Assembly (NCBI GenBank): GCA_001513545.1 | Contig: LFTQ01000046.1 | Location: 15,574 to 62,030 of the forward strand | DNA from: Clostridia bacterium DTU068 | GTDB lineage: Bacteria; Bacillota; DSM-12270; Thermacetogeniales; Thermacetogeniaceae | DNA length: 46,457 nt | Reading direction: 5' to 3' | Shown: positions 34,694 to 45,150 of the stretch, in pieces | Layout: each line of letters starts with the position of its first letter | How positions within the stretch are numbered: the first letter of the stretch is position 1 | The notes under the pieces: model-generated | The model's database searches: none | The model's input: the letters and a program-made list of their open reading frames with translations, nothing else | What the model was told of the DNA's origin: nothing | Made by a program: the position numbers and the translations under genes

Positions 34694-34981
34694 TTATGGC
34701 AGCGTGATTTCTGGTTCTTCTCCCTGACGATAAAAGACTGCATTGCGGCCGATCACCTGTACAAGCTCTGCTCCAGTGCGCTCACTTAACAGAGCCGCTG
34801 TTTCACCAGCACTTAAAGGAGCCTGAGGCAACACACGTATTTTCACCAGTTCCCTTGCGGTCAGAGCATCATCTAACTGACACACCAGGTTTTCACTGAT
34901 CCCCGACTTTCCCACCTGTAAAATAGGATCCATCCGATTAGCAAGGGACCGTAAGTATCTTTTCTGCTTTCCTGTCAGCAA
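34694..34981 (-). CDS. yhbY: YhbY family RNA-binding protein
   Basis: A 95-residue CRS1-YhbY (CRM) domain protein, associated with 50S ribosome assembly. LTGKQKRYLRSLANRMDPILQVGKSGIS is the family signature, and LVKIRVL the later strand. The frame is open to a GTG at 34996, but the TTG at 34981 gives the usual N-terminus (M-LTGKQ) and follows GAGGGTG by six bases. It lies between obgE and proB, a frequent clostridial arrangement. Confidence 0.93.
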   Translation of the reverse strand: MLTGKQKRYLRSLANRMDPILQVGKSGISENLVCQLDDALTARELVKIRVLPQAPLSAGETAALLSERTGAELVQVIGRNAVFYRQGEEPEITLP

Positions 34982-35043
34982 TTCCTGCACCCTCACCTTC
35001 TACCCTGAAAATAGATCACTGAATATTCACACTTATTTACTTA

Positions 35044-36660
<1,617 letters not shown>

Positions 36661-36702
36661 GCCATCAGGACCAGGGGAGTATCTTTTCATTATGTTAATT
36701 GA

Positions 36703-36987
36703 TTAAGCTTCAGCGTAAACACTCACCTGTTTTTTGTTTTTCCCCTTAGCCTCAAACCTTACATAACCATCAGTCAGGGCAAACAGGGTATCATCTTTAC
36801 CGCGGCCAACATTCCAACCGGGGTGAACCTTGGTCCCCCGCTGGCGAATGATGATATTTCCAGCAGTGACATATTGTCCACCATACCTCTTTACACCAAG
36901 GCGTTTGGACTCACTGTCCCGCCCGTTCCGTGAGCTACCAACTCCCTTTTTATGAGCAAATAACTGCAGATCAAATCTATCAAACAT
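36703..36987 (-). CDS. rpmA: 50S ribosomal protein L27 with cleavable N-terminal extension
   Basis: A 94-residue protein. [26 protein letters not shown] is the L27 signature; L27 reaches the peptidyl transferase centre. The N-terminal DRFDLQLFA preceding HKKG is the Firmicutes extension that must be removed by the protease Prp before L27 can work. The prp gene lies immediately upstream and overlaps by eight bases. GGAGGTG precedes the ATG. Confidence 0.98.
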   Translation of the reverse strand: MFDRFDLQLFAHKKGVGSSRNGRDSESKRLGVKRYGGQYVTAGNIIIRQRGTKVHPGWNVGRGKDDTLFALTDGYVRFEAKGKNKKQVSVYAEA

Positions 36988-37330
36988 CTTGACACCTCCT
37001 CACCGCTAAATATTCTCCGTAACCGCCGGCGATCCCCTGCATTCCCAGTTCCATAGTTTTCAAGAGCAACTGTGCGGTTCTTTTATCCTCTTCGTTTAAA
37101 TTATCAGGCAGTTTTAACTTTACAAAAACACTGTTTTTACTTTTTATTCTGTTTTCCACCAGCGGGGCATCTGTGAGAAAATGTTTAAGACCTGCCACTG
37201 CTGTCTGGACAAGGGCTGAAACACCGGCACAGACAATGTCTTCCCCTGCAGGCTTATAACCTGCATGCCCCTCAACAATGAATCCCTGCAGTTCCCCGCT
37301 CTTATTTTCAAAAAAAGTCGCCCTGATCAT
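36980..37330 (-). CDS. prp: Ribosomal-processing cysteine protease Prp
   Basis: A 116-residue protein of the former YsxB/DUF464 family. Catalytic His in [14 protein letters not shown] and Cys in [13 protein letters not shown] are both present. It cleaves the N-terminal extension of L27, encoded by the next gene. The start lies just after the rplU stop codon with only a weak ribosome binding site, so translation is probably coupled to rplU. The rplU-prp-rpmA order is conserved in Firmicutes. Confidence 0.97.
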   Translation of the reverse strand: MIRATFFENKSGELQGFIVEGHAGYKPAGEDIVCAGVSALVQTAVAGLKHFLTDAPLVENRIKSKNSVFVKLKLPDNLNEEDKRTAQLLLKTMELGMQGIAGGYGEYLAVRRCQDV

Positions 37331-37333
37331 AAC

Positions 37334-37675
37334 TTATTCAGCAGCTGCTGTTTCTTCCTGTGTTCCTAAAGAAATTTCCTCCACAATAACTTCAGTAAAC
37401 AGCTGTCTGTGCCCCTTCCGGCGGCGATAGTTCTTTTTAGGCTTGTATTTAAAAACAAGAATCTTTTTAGACTTGCCCTGATCGAGCACTTTTGCTTTTA
37501 CCTGTACTCCGGGAAGATAAGGTTTCCCTACCTTGAAATCACCGTCCATATCCACTGCCAGGACCCTGTCAAAGACCACTTCATCCCCTACAGCAGCATC
37601 CAGTTTTTCTACCCGCAGCACAGTTCCCTTGCTGACTTTATACTGTTTGCCGCCTGTTTCTACAATTGCAAACAC
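37334..37675 (-). CDS. rplU: 50S ribosomal protein L21
   Basis: A 113-residue protein beginning with FAIVETGGKQYKVSKGTVLRVEKL, the L21 N-terminus, and containing the basic KYKPKKNYRRRKGHRQLF segment that contacts 23S rRNA. The start is a GTG at 37675, eight bases after AGGAGG. The frame is open to 37783, but the extra residues are in the leader RNA. The 100-base leader and consensus promoter upstream suggest regulated, independent transcription of rplU-prp-rpmA. An L21 leader motif is possible but I cannot confirm its fold by eye. Confidence 0.97.
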   Translation of the reverse strand: MFAIVETGGKQYKVSKGTVLRVEKLDAAVGDEVVFDRVLAVDMDGDFKVGKPYLPGVQVKAKVLDQGKSKKILVFKYKPKKNYRRRKGHRQLFTEVIVEEISLGTQEETAAAE

Positions 37676-37773
37676 AAAAACTTCCTCCTTCCGCCGGGCT
37701 TTCTTTATGGGTGGCATTCTCTGCGCTTGACTGACCCTCCCCGAGCGTTTTATTGTGCAACAGTTACAACGGA

Positions 37774-37802
37774 ATTTTAGCACCTCATACCACCGGTGTC
37801 AA
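37774..37802 (-). promoter_or_regulatory. Sigma-A promoter of rplU-prp-rpmA
   Basis: Minus strand: TTGACA (37802-37797), exactly 17 bases, TAAAAT (37779-37774). It directly abuts the rng stop codon, giving a leader of about 90 bases before the rplU GTG. Confidence 0.85.
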
Positions 37803-37803
37803 G

Positions 37804-39465
37804 TTATCGCTCTAAAATGCGGGCTTTGGCATAGGTGCGGTGAACTTTGTCAACCTTTACCAGAACCCTCTGCCCGACATAATCCCTGCCATTTTCAATA
37901 TCGATAATATACCCGTGGATGCGGGCTATCCCGTCATTGTCATTTGTGGCATGGGCATCTTCCACTTCTACATCAAGAATTTCTCCCTGTCTGACCGGAG
38001 CGGATAGAGCAATGATCTCTTCCTTGCTGTAAAGTGATCTAACCTGCACATCCTCCAGATGTGAAGCATCACTTCCTTTAATAATGATCTTTTTGCCGAT
38101 CTCCTCTTCCAACTCCCGGAGATGGCTCCCCCCTCCCCCGATGAGAAAAGCCGCTACTGTTGGGTGTACCTCCACCAAAATCCCCAAAGAATCCTCTTGA
38201 TCAGCTATAGATCTAATGGCCCGACAGGCATTCATGCTGACAGTCTCTTCTGAAAGAACCCTGCCTGTTCCCTCACAATAGGGGCAGGAGCGTTCAAGCA
38301 AACTGCTCAAACTGGGACGAACCTTTTTCCTGGTCAGCTCTAACAGGCCCAACTGGGTAAGACCAAGCACACAGGTTCTGGTCTTGTCCTTTTTCAATTC
38401 TTCCTCCAGCTGCTTGATCACCTCACTGCGGTGTTCCGGCAGTTCCATATCAATAAAATCAATAATAATGATGCCCCCTAAATTCCGCAGGCGAATCTGG
38501 CGCACGATCTCCTGCATTGCCTCCATATTGGTGCGGAAAACCGTTTCAGCAAAGTTTTTTGTCCCAGTATATTTGCCTGTATTGACATCAATAACGGTCA
38601 AGGCCTCAGCCTCATCGATTACCAGGTAGCCACCGCTCTTCAACCAAACCTTAGGGCGCAGTGCTTTGGTCATTTCCTGTTCCAAATCAAACTGCTCAGC
38701 AAACTCAGATGAGGTAAGACAGATCCGGCTGCACAAACTGGGTTCAAAGGTCTGAACCAGCTCGATTATTTTCTCATAGGTTTCCTGGTCATTGGTCAGC
38801 AGCCGGTCCACATCTTCCCCAAAAAGGTCCCTCACCACCCAGGAAACCAATTCAAGCTCCTGGTGGATTAATGAAGGTGCAGATTTACGGGCAGCCTTTT
38901 CCTTGACCAGGACCCAGAGATTATGAAGCTCACGCACATCCCTTTCCAATTCCTCTGCAGAAACACCCTCAGCCACAGTGCGCACAATAAGGCCACGCCC
39001 CGGAATACGCACCTCTTCAGCTATCTTTTTTAAACGCTCTCTTTCCCGCTCCGATTTGATGCGCCGGGAAACCCCAACAGTATTGAGATCAGGCATAAAA
39101 ACCACATACCGCCCTGGAAAGGTCAGATGGGTTGTTACCCGAGCTCCCTTGGTACCAAAAGGTTCCTTGACAACCTGTACCAGCAATTCTTCACCTTCAC
39201 GCACCAAATTTTGAATAGGTAGTGTTTTCTCATGATTATTGGATCTGACATCTTCTACATATAAAAAAGCGTTTCTCTCTAGACCGATACTGACAAAAGC
39301 CGCTTGCATCCCGGGGAGCACATTGGCTACCTTACCTTTATAAATATTCCCGGCTAGTCGCTTCTGAAAAGAACGATCCAAATAGATCTCCATCAGTTTC
39401 CCATTTTCCAACACAACAGCCTTTGTCTCTTCCTTGGTTACATGAATATAAATTTCTTTCTCCAT
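37804..39465 (-). CDS. rng: Ribonuclease G/E family endoribonuclease
   Basis: A 553-residue RNase E/G. An N-terminal S1 domain (NIYKGKVANVLPGMQAAFVSIGLERNAFLYVED) precedes the catalytic domain, with DEAEALTVIDVNTGKYTG and IIIIDFIDM carrying the magnesium-binding Asp residues. A zinc-link CPYCEGTG is followed by the small domain. A C-terminal segment (about residues 490-553; RIHGYIIDIENGRDYVGQRVLVKVDKVHRTYAKA) looks like an added TRAM-type RNA-binding domain. The ATG at 39465 follows GAGGG by nine bases. Its place between rplU and the radical SAM pair is typical of Clostridia. Confidence 0.96.
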   Translation of the reverse strand: MEKEIYIHVTKEETKAVVLENGKLMEIYLDRSFQKRLAGNIYKGKVANVLPGMQAAFVSIGLERNAFLYVEDVRSNNHEKTLPIQNLVREGEELLVQVVKEPFGTKGARVTTHLTFPGRYVVFMPDLNTVGVSRRIKSERERERLKKIAEEVRIPGRGLIVRTVAEGVSAEELERDVRELHNLWVLVKEKAARKSAPSLIHQELELVSWVVRDLFGEDVDRLLTNDQETYEKIIELVQTFEPSLCSRICLTSSEFAEQFDLEQEMTKALRPKVWLKSGGYLVIDEAEALTVIDVNTGKYTGTKNFAETVFRTNMEAMQEIVRQIRLRNLGGIIIIDFIDMELPEHRSEVIKQLEEELKKDKTRTCVLGLTQLGLLELTRKKVRPSLSSLLERSCPYCEGTGRVLSEETVSMNACRAIRSIADQEDSLGILVEVHPTVAAFLIGGGGSHLRELEEEIGKKIIIKGSDASHLEDVQVRSLYSKEEIIALSAPVRQGEILDVEVEDAHATNDNDGIARIHGYIIDIENGRDYVGQRVLVKVDKVHRTYAKARILER

Positions 39466-39566
39466 TTCACCCAACCCTCATAAAATCTTTTCCTCCCCAA
39501 CTGCCGCTCATCTCACCCTCAGAGCAAAAATAAGGACTGCACAGGCATCAACTGGAGTATTATACT

Positions 39567-40238
39567 TTATTTTTCTCCTAGTAGATGTGTATTCTTTATT
39601 AATGGATCTGTGATCAAACCCTTTTCCAGATGAAACAAAGCTGTGCGGGTGACTAGCGTTGGCAGTAAAACAGTAGTACCAATCCCTTTATTAAGGGCTT
39701 CCAGGAGAGTGCGCACTGACACCCCCTCTTGACCCACTCGCATCAATACTTCTAAATAACCTTCCGCCGGATCAACACACCACTTTAATAACCCTTCTTT
39801 AAAGCTGGGGTGTTCCTCTTCCAATTTAATAAACAATTGTTCCCAAGAAATTGTGGAAATAGATGAGAAAATAGCTGAATCCAGTTCTATTCGATAGCAG
39901 GCACAGTTAATAAACTTCCCTAATCCCATTTCACCGGGGTCTAACTTTACCAGATCCTGTGCTATGATACCTGGAGGGAGTTGATCGTTGAGAAGCTGCA
40001 GATACTCCTGGGTGGAAATTTCCCCATCCAATTCCAGATCCATATACTCACTCAACCCTGCTACTCCTACACCTAAAGGAGGCCCGTAGGACAACTTGGG
40101 GCGGGGGTGGTGCCCCCTGGTATAGGTAAGAGGAAAGGATGCCCGCTTCATAGCGCGCTGCAGTGTGGTCATCAGTTCCCGGTGAGAAAGATAACGAGCT
40201 GTATCTTTTTTTATATATTTCAGTCTGTACCTGGGCAC
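39567..40238 (-). CDS. DUF2344/TIGR03936-type radical SAM-associated protein
   Basis: A 223-residue protein starting PRYRLKYIKKDTARYLSHRELMTTLQRAMKRASFPLTYTRGHHPRPKLSYGPPLGVGV, the recognisable signature of the family. In other bacteria this domain is fused to the C-terminus of the neighbouring radical SAM protein; here the two are separate, overlapping by one base (TAGTG). The start is a GTG six bases after GGAGGGG. Function is unknown; it probably acts with the radical SAM enzyme, possibly in RNA or tRNA modification. Confidence 0.92.
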   Translation of the reverse strand: MPRYRLKYIKKDTARYLSHRELMTTLQRAMKRASFPLTYTRGHHPRPKLSYGPPLGVGVAGLSEYMDLELDGEISTQEYLQLLNDQLPPGIIAQDLVKLDPGEMGLGKFINCACYRIELDSAIFSSISTISWEQLFIKLEEEHPSFKEGLLKWCVDPAEGYLEVLMRVGQEGVSVRTLLEALNKGIGTTVLLPTLVTRTALFHLEKGLITDPLIKNTHLLGEK

Positions 40239-42079
40239 TATCTTCCCCTCCCCTTAACCAAACAATTGGCAACTTTCAATGATGAACAGACACCGCATTT
40301 CCCGCATATACTTGTGCGGCAGTCAGGGGTTGGCTTTCCGGCCAGTGCCCTCTGATGTTCCTCAATTAAAAAATCTTTGGAAACACCTGCGTCAATAACA
40401 TCCCATGGCAGAGCCTCATCATAGGTGAAAGTTTTTTCTGCATAATCCACAGGATCAAGCCCCAACTCTTGAAAACTCTCCATCCAGAGAGAAAAGCGGA
40501 AATGCTCACTCCAACCATCAAACCGGCAGCCCTTTTTATAAGCTGCTTCCAAAACATCAGCCAGTTTCCGGTCACCCCTGGCAAAACAAGCCTCTAAAAA
40601 GCTGGTATCAATACTATGCCAGTTATACTCAGCCCTGCTTTTTTTTACTAGATCCCTTACATACTCATGCTTGTTAGTCAGTAAATCTCTGGAGTTTTGA
40701 CCCTCCCACTGAAATGGAGTGTGCGCCTTAGGAACAAAGGAGGAAGCGCTGACCGTTACCCGTGGCCTTTTCTTCCCCCTGCTGTACCTCTTACCTATCT
40801 GCACCACTTCATTCACAAGATCTGCTATACCCTTCAGGTCATCTATGGTCTCTGTGGGCAGACCAACCATAAAATAGAGCTTCACCGCAAACCATCCGGC
40901 CTCAAAAGCAGCCTCAACAGCCTTGAAGAGGTCCTCTTCGGTTACCCCTTTATTGATCACATCCCGCAGACGCTGAGTGCCCGCCTCTGGGGCAAAGGTG
41001 ACACTGGTCCGGCGTCCGGGGAGTCCCTGAGCTGTTTTCACACTGAAAGAGTCCACACGCAGTGAAGGGAGTGAAATCCCGGTTCTCGTCGCCTCACAAC
41101 CCTGAGTAAGCTGTGGGAGCAGTTGATCCAGTGCCCCATAATCAAGGCTGCTCAAAGAGATAAGAGAGACCTCCTCAAACCCGGTATTCTTGATTATGTC
41201 CCGGGCAGTTGCCAGCAGTGTCTCCGGTTTTCTCTCTCTCACCGGACGGTAAATAACCCCTGCCTGGCAAAACCGGCAGCCGCGGGTACAACCGCGAAAT
41301 ATCTCCAACATACCCCGTTCATGTACAGTCTCAGAGAGGGGTACCAGTTGTGAGACAGGGAAATAAGCGGCATCCAGATCCCGCACCACCCGGCGCTGCA
41401 CCCGTTCCGGTGCCTTTGGATGAATGGGTTTTTTATACTCCGCACTATAATATGAAGGTATATAAACACCCGGTTTCTCCACAAGACGCTCCAGAAGCTG
41501 GGAGCGGGAGGCTCGTCCTTTGCCCCCCTTGACCTCACCCACTATATCCAGTATCTCCAGTACAGCCTCTTCACCTTCACCGATCAAAAATGCATCAATA
41601 AATGGGGCAAGGGGCTCCGGGTTGTATGCAGCCGGACCGCCGGCAATCACTAATGGTTGATCATCCTGCCGGTCAGCGGACCTGAGAGGTAGTCCGGCCA
41701 GGTCCAGCATATTGAGCACATTAGAAAAGGTCAGTTCATACTGCAGTGTAAAGCCAACAACATCAAAATCTCTAAGGGGGCGGTGGGACTCCAGGCTGAA
41801 CAGAGGCAGCTCAGCCCTGCGCAGTTCAGCCTCCATATCAACAGCAGGCGCAAAGGCGCGCTCCATCAAGCAGTTTTCCCTTTGATTGACCAAACCATAT
41901 AGGATCTGCAGTCCTAAATGGGACATCCCCACCTCATAGAGATCGGGAAAAGCAAAAACCATCCTTACAGGAACTGCATCAAAATCCTTATGAACAGAAT
42001 TCCACTCTGTACCCAGATACTGAGCAGGTCTTCTCACCCGGGGCAAAATTTTTTCTATCAACAACTCCTTTATTGTCAC
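40238..42079 (-). CDS. B12-binding-domain radical SAM protein, TIGR03960 type
   Basis: A 613-residue protein. The N-terminal part (about residues 20-200) resembles a cobalamin-binding fold with DFDAVPVRMVFAFPDLYEVGMSHLGLQILY. A radical SAM domain follows with GCTRGCRFCQAG (CX3CX2C, about residue 265) and FAPEAGTQRLRDVINKG. The C-terminal part ends with a cysteine-rich motif (CRTSICGKCGVC). The start is a GTG eight bases after AGGAGG. The substrate is unknown. It is encoded with its DUF2344 partner and next to rng, as in many Firmicutes. Confidence 0.93.
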   Translation of the reverse strand: MTIKELLIEKILPRVRRPAQYLGTEWNSVHKDFDAVPVRMVFAFPDLYEVGMSHLGLQILYGLVNQRENCLMERAFAPAVDMEAELRRAELPLFSLESHRPLRDFDVVGFTLQYELTFSNVLNMLDLAGLPLRSADRQDDQPLVIAGGPAAYNPEPLAPFIDAFLIGEGEEAVLEILDIVGEVKGGKGRASRSQLLERLVEKPGVYIPSYYSAEYKKPIHPKAPERVQRRVVRDLDAAYFPVSQLVPLSETVHERGMLEIFRGCTRGCRFCQAGVIYRPVRERKPETLLATARDIIKNTGFEEVSLISLSSLDYGALDQLLPQLTQGCEATRTGISLPSLRVDSFSVKTAQGLPGRRTSVTFAPEAGTQRLRDVINKGVTEEDLFKAVEAAFEAGWFAVKLYFMVGLPTETIDDLKGIADLVNEVVQIGKRYSRGKKRPRVTVSASSFVPKAHTPFQWEGQNSRDLLTNKHEYVRDLVKKSRAEYNWHSIDTSFLEACFARGDRKLADVLEAAYKKGCRFDGWSEHFRFSLWMESFQELGLDPVDYAEKTFTYDEALPWDVIDAGVSKDFLIEEHQRALAGKPTPDCRTSICGKCGVCSSLKVANCLVKGRGR

Positions 42080-42152
42080 AACCTATGCCTCCTAAAAAGC
42101 CTGGATTAGTAGTTATTCTATTATTCTCCCCTTTTCAATTCAAGTTAAAAAC

Positions 42153-42770
42153 TCACTGTATTCGTGTGAGAGGATCAACCAGTTGATCCCCTTCCTGCAC
42201 TTGAAAGTGAAAATGTGTCCCTAGTGTAGTTCCGATTACCTGCCCCTGCGCTACCTTCTGGCCGGCTTTCACCCCTATCTCCCCAAGGCGCCCATAAAGG
42301 GTGGCACAAGCTTGGTCATGCTCAATAATCACGATCCTTCCCAAAGACCTGTCTGTACCCACATGCACAACCTCACCTGGCAGGACAGCCCGGCAGGTTG
42401 TTCCTTTGTCCACCGCTAATTCAATCCCTGGCATGAACACCGGCCAGTCATTCTCATCCCTCTGCCAGCCAAATCCTTTAACCAACTTACCTGAAACCGG
42501 GAGATCCGGAAATCTACCAGGTGTGCTTACCTCCACTTCCAGGTCAGGCTGAATATCTAAAAACGGCAGATCAGGAATTAGATGTGATATTCTTGTCAAA
42601 TAACCGGAGAGATCATAGTTTTTCGTTAACAGGTATTCAACACCGGTGCGAACAGAACTTCGCCAAACCCCATCAATAACAGTACCCGCATAAACTGCCG
42701 CAAAGATAATAAGAGCCAAAGCAAAACGGATCAAAAAACTTTTTGCCCAGCGCGAGGATAAATATTTCAC
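42153..42770 (-). CDS. M23 (LytM-like) membrane protein, probable SpoIVFA homologue
   Basis: A 205-residue protein with one N-terminal membrane helix (SFLIRFALALIIFAAVYAGTVI) and an extracytoplasmic LytM domain (about residues 90-203). The first metal-binding motif reads MPGIELAVDKG where active enzymes have HxGID, while the C-terminal HxH is kept (GTHFHFQV), so the domain is probably inactive. This pattern and the position beside minCDE-rodA fit SpoIVFA, the anchoring partner of the SpoIVFB protease in sigma-K activation. No M50 protease gene follows: the next gene, 74 bases away, is the radical SAM gene. GTG start, six bases after AGAGGTGG. Confidence 0.75.
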   Translation of the reverse strand: MKYLSSRWAKSFLIRFALALIIFAAVYAGTVIDGVWRSSVRTGVEYLLTKNYDLSGYLTRISHLIPDLPFLDIQPDLEVEVSTPGRFPDLPVSGKLVKGFGWQRDENDWPVFMPGIELAVDKGTTCRAVLPGEVVHVGTDRSLGRIVIIEHDQACATLYGRLGEIGVKAGQKVAQGQVIGTTLGTHFHFQVQEGDQLVDPLTRIQ

Positions 42771-42819
42771 AGGCGACCACCTCTAGTTTCTATATATGGC
42801 CGCCTATGGTTGTTTATAA

Positions 42820-43953
42820 CTAGAACAGCATTTTTTCCCTGCGCAGCTGTACATTTAATATTATCCCTACACCGATCAGGTTGGTAACCATGGCAGTACC
42901 ACCGTGACTCATAAAGGGTAAAGGTATTCCGGTAATAGGCATTACCCCGATGGTCATCCCGATATTCTCAAAAATATGGAATAACCACATACAGAAAATA
43001 CCCCCTACCAGCAGCCTCCCCAGTAAATCCCTGGAACGGAAAGCTGTTCTAATGGTTCTGGCGATTAGAATATAATAAAGCAGGAGTAAAAAAGCAGCCC
43101 CAACAAAACCCAACTCTTCTCCCACCACAGAGAATATAAAATCAGTATGGTGTTCAGGAAGGAAATTGAGCTGCACCTGGGTGCCGTGGTAAAGACCTTT
43201 ACCTAATAGTCCTCCTGATCCGATAGCAACCAGAGACTGTATAATATTCCATCCGGCACCATGTGGATCCTTATAGGGGTCCACAAAAGCGATCAGCCGG
43301 TTAAGCTGATGCTCCTCCAGGGGAAGGGGAAAATTGAGAGGTGAAAAGTGCAGTACCAGTGCCAAAGTCACAACAGCAGCTGCGGTAAAAAAAATACCTG
43401 CTAACAGCTTAGGATTGGCTCCAGCCAAAAAGAGCATACCGAATAGAATGACAATAAATACAAGGGCAGTACCAAGGTCAGGTTGAGCAACAATTAACAA
43501 AAAGGGTACAGAAAAATAAAGAAAAGAAGGGATCAAATCCTTGAACGTTTTCAGCTCACCCTGCCTCTTGACCAGATAGGAGGCAAAGCAGACAATCATC
43601 ATTATTTTCCCGAACTCAGAGGGTTGAAAATTAAAAGGTCCTATAGCTATCCACTGCTGTGCTCCATGGGAAGTGATACCCTTGATTTCAACCAAAATAA
43701 GCAGAATAATCAACAGAACATAGATATAGTTATTATAGCGAACAACTTTTGCATAATCAAAAAACAATATAAATACAGCACAAGCAATCCCCAATGTGAT
43801 AGAAATAAGATGTTTCTTCACAAAATAAAGGGGATCACTTGTGATATTGGCGGTAGCGCTGCTCAGTACGAGCAGGCTTAAACCCAGGATCACTATGATG
43901 TCTATGATTAAGATATAATCAAGGTTCTTAAATAGACGCTTATTAAGTGGCAA
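42820..43953 (-). CDS. rodA: RodA, SEDS-family peptidoglycan polymerase
   Basis: A 377-residue protein with about ten membrane helices that polymerises glycan strands for side-wall growth together with PBP2. Family motifs include WIAIGPFNFQPSEFGKIMMI, ADLGTALVF-like QPDLGTALVFIV, GSGGLLGKGLYHGTQVQLNFLPEHHTDFIFSVVGEELGF and GIPLPFMSHGGTAMVTNLIGVG. The start is a TTG at 43953. The mrdA (PBP2) gene is 2 kb away on the same strand, beyond minCDE. The length and position favour RodA over FtsW or SpoVE. Confidence 0.95.
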   Translation of the reverse strand: MPLNKRLFKNLDYILIIDIIVILGLSLLVLSSATANITSDPLYFVKKHLISITLGIACAVFILFFDYAKVVRYNNYIYVLLIILLILVEIKGITSHGAQQWIAIGPFNFQPSEFGKIMMIVCFASYLVKRQGELKTFKDLIPSFLYFSVPFLLIVAQPDLGTALVFIVILFGMLFLAGANPKLLAGIFFTAAAVVTLALVLHFSPLNFPLPLEEHQLNRLIAFVDPYKDPHGAGWNIIQSLVAIGSGGLLGKGLYHGTQVQLNFLPEHHTDFIFSVVGEELGFVGAAFLLLLYYILIARTIRTAFRSRDLLGRLLVGGIFCMWLFHIFENIGMTIGVMPITGIPLPFMSHGGTAMVTNLIGVGIILNVQLRREKMLF

Positions 43954-44058
43954 CTACCGCCTCTCCCTTCTCATACCGGACTCCTCTTTAATAATAATCC
44001 ATTCTCAGGACCGCGTCCATATTTCCGGGCAGGAAGATCAAGGGGAGGCAGATTATAA

Positions 44059-44334
44059 TTAGCTATTAGGAAGTCTTTTCATTCTAACCACAGGGATATT
44101 GGCTACCAATGCCACACACTGCTGGTCTTTCTCCAAGTTGATCTCCATGGTTTTTTCATCAATTACCATATATTCCTTGATCACATTCATCAGATCAGTA
44201 CGTAATTCCTCCAGTACCTTTGGTGAAAGATCCAGGCGGTCATGCATCAACACAAGGCGCAATCTTTCATGTGCAACATCTTTGCTTGTTTTATAAGAAT
44301 CCCTACGGAAGATACGCTGCAGCAGTTCTAACAC
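44059..44334 (-). CDS. minE: Cell division topological specificity factor MinE
   Basis: A 91-residue protein with an N-terminal membrane-targeting/MinD-interacting helix (MLELLQRIFRR), followed by SKDVAHERLRLVLMHDRLDLSPKVLEELRTDLMNVI, the MinE signature, and a C-terminal beta-rich dimer domain. It stimulates MinD ATPase and drives pole-to-pole oscillation of MinCD. GTG start after GGAGGAG. It lies 15 bases after minD. Confidence 0.95.
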   Translation of the reverse strand: MLELLQRIFRRDSYKTSKDVAHERLRLVLMHDRLDLSPKVLEELRTDLMNVIKEYMVIDEKTMEINLEKDQQCVALVANIPVVRMKRLPNS

Positions 44335-44349
44335 TTATATCTCCTCCGA

Positions 44350-45150
44350 TCAACTGGTACGCAAACCTAATAGACGCCGGACCCGATCCATAAAACCTCC
44401 CCCGTTTTCCAGGTTCATCAACGGGACCTCTTCTCCGGCAATACGGCGTGAAATATTGCGGTATGCCTCACCGGCTTTGGAGTGGGAGTTCAATACCGCT
44501 GGTTCACCTCTGTTAGTGGAAACAATGATAGATTCATCATCGGGAACTATCCCTAAAAGCTCAATGGCCAAATGCTCAATAACATCATCAACATCAAGCA
44601 TATCTCCAGTTCTGACCATTTTGGGGCGGATCCTGTTGAGTATCAGGAGAGGATTCCTGATCTCAGATGCTTCCAGCAGGCCGATAATGCGGTCCGCATC
44701 TCTGACCGCGGCCACCTCAGGTGTTGTGACCACAATTGCCCTGTCCGCTCCAGCAACAGCATTCCTAAATCCCTGCTCAATCCCTGCAGGGCAGTCCACT
44801 AGAAGATAATCGCACTCTTTTGTTACCTCATCACAAAGAGCTTTCATCTGTTCGGGACTGATAGCATTTTTATCTTTGGTTTGTGCTGCAGGCAGGAGGT
44901 AAAGTGTTTCAAAACGACGATCACGGATCAATGCCTGCCGCAACCGGCACCGGCCATGAGCCACATCAACCAGGTCATAAACAATCCTGTTTTCCAATCC
45001 CATGACCACATCCAGGTTGCGCAGCCCGATATCAGCATCCACCAGTACTACCCGGTAGCCCAGCATAGCCAGTGATGTACCGATATTGGCGGTGGTAGTC
45101 GTTTTTCCCACTCCACCCTTACCAGAAGTAATAACATAAACTTCACCCAT
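44350..45150 (-). CDS. minD: Septum site-determining ATPase MinD
   Basis: A 266-residue deviant Walker ATPase. The P-loop SGKGGVGKTTTTANIG, VDADIGLRNLDVVMGLENRI and VDCPAGIEQGF are diagnostic. The C-terminal amphipathic helix (FMDRVRRLLGLRTS) binds the membrane. It recruits MinC to the poles to block FtsZ ring formation. AAGGGGGAG precedes the ATG. It overlaps minC by eight bases. Confidence 0.98.
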   Translation of the reverse strand: MGEVYVITSGKGGVGKTTTTANIGTSLAMLGYRVVLVDADIGLRNLDVVMGLENRIVYDLVDVAHGRCRLRQALIRDRRFETLYLLPAAQTKDKNAISPEQMKALCDEVTKECDYLLVDCPAGIEQGFRNAVAGADRAIVVTTPEVAAVRDADRIIGLLEASEIRNPLLILNRIRPKMVRTGDMLDVDDVIEHLAIELLGIVPDDESIIVSTNRGEPAVLNSHSKAGEAYRNISRRIAGEEVPLMNLENGGGFMDRVRRLLGLRTS

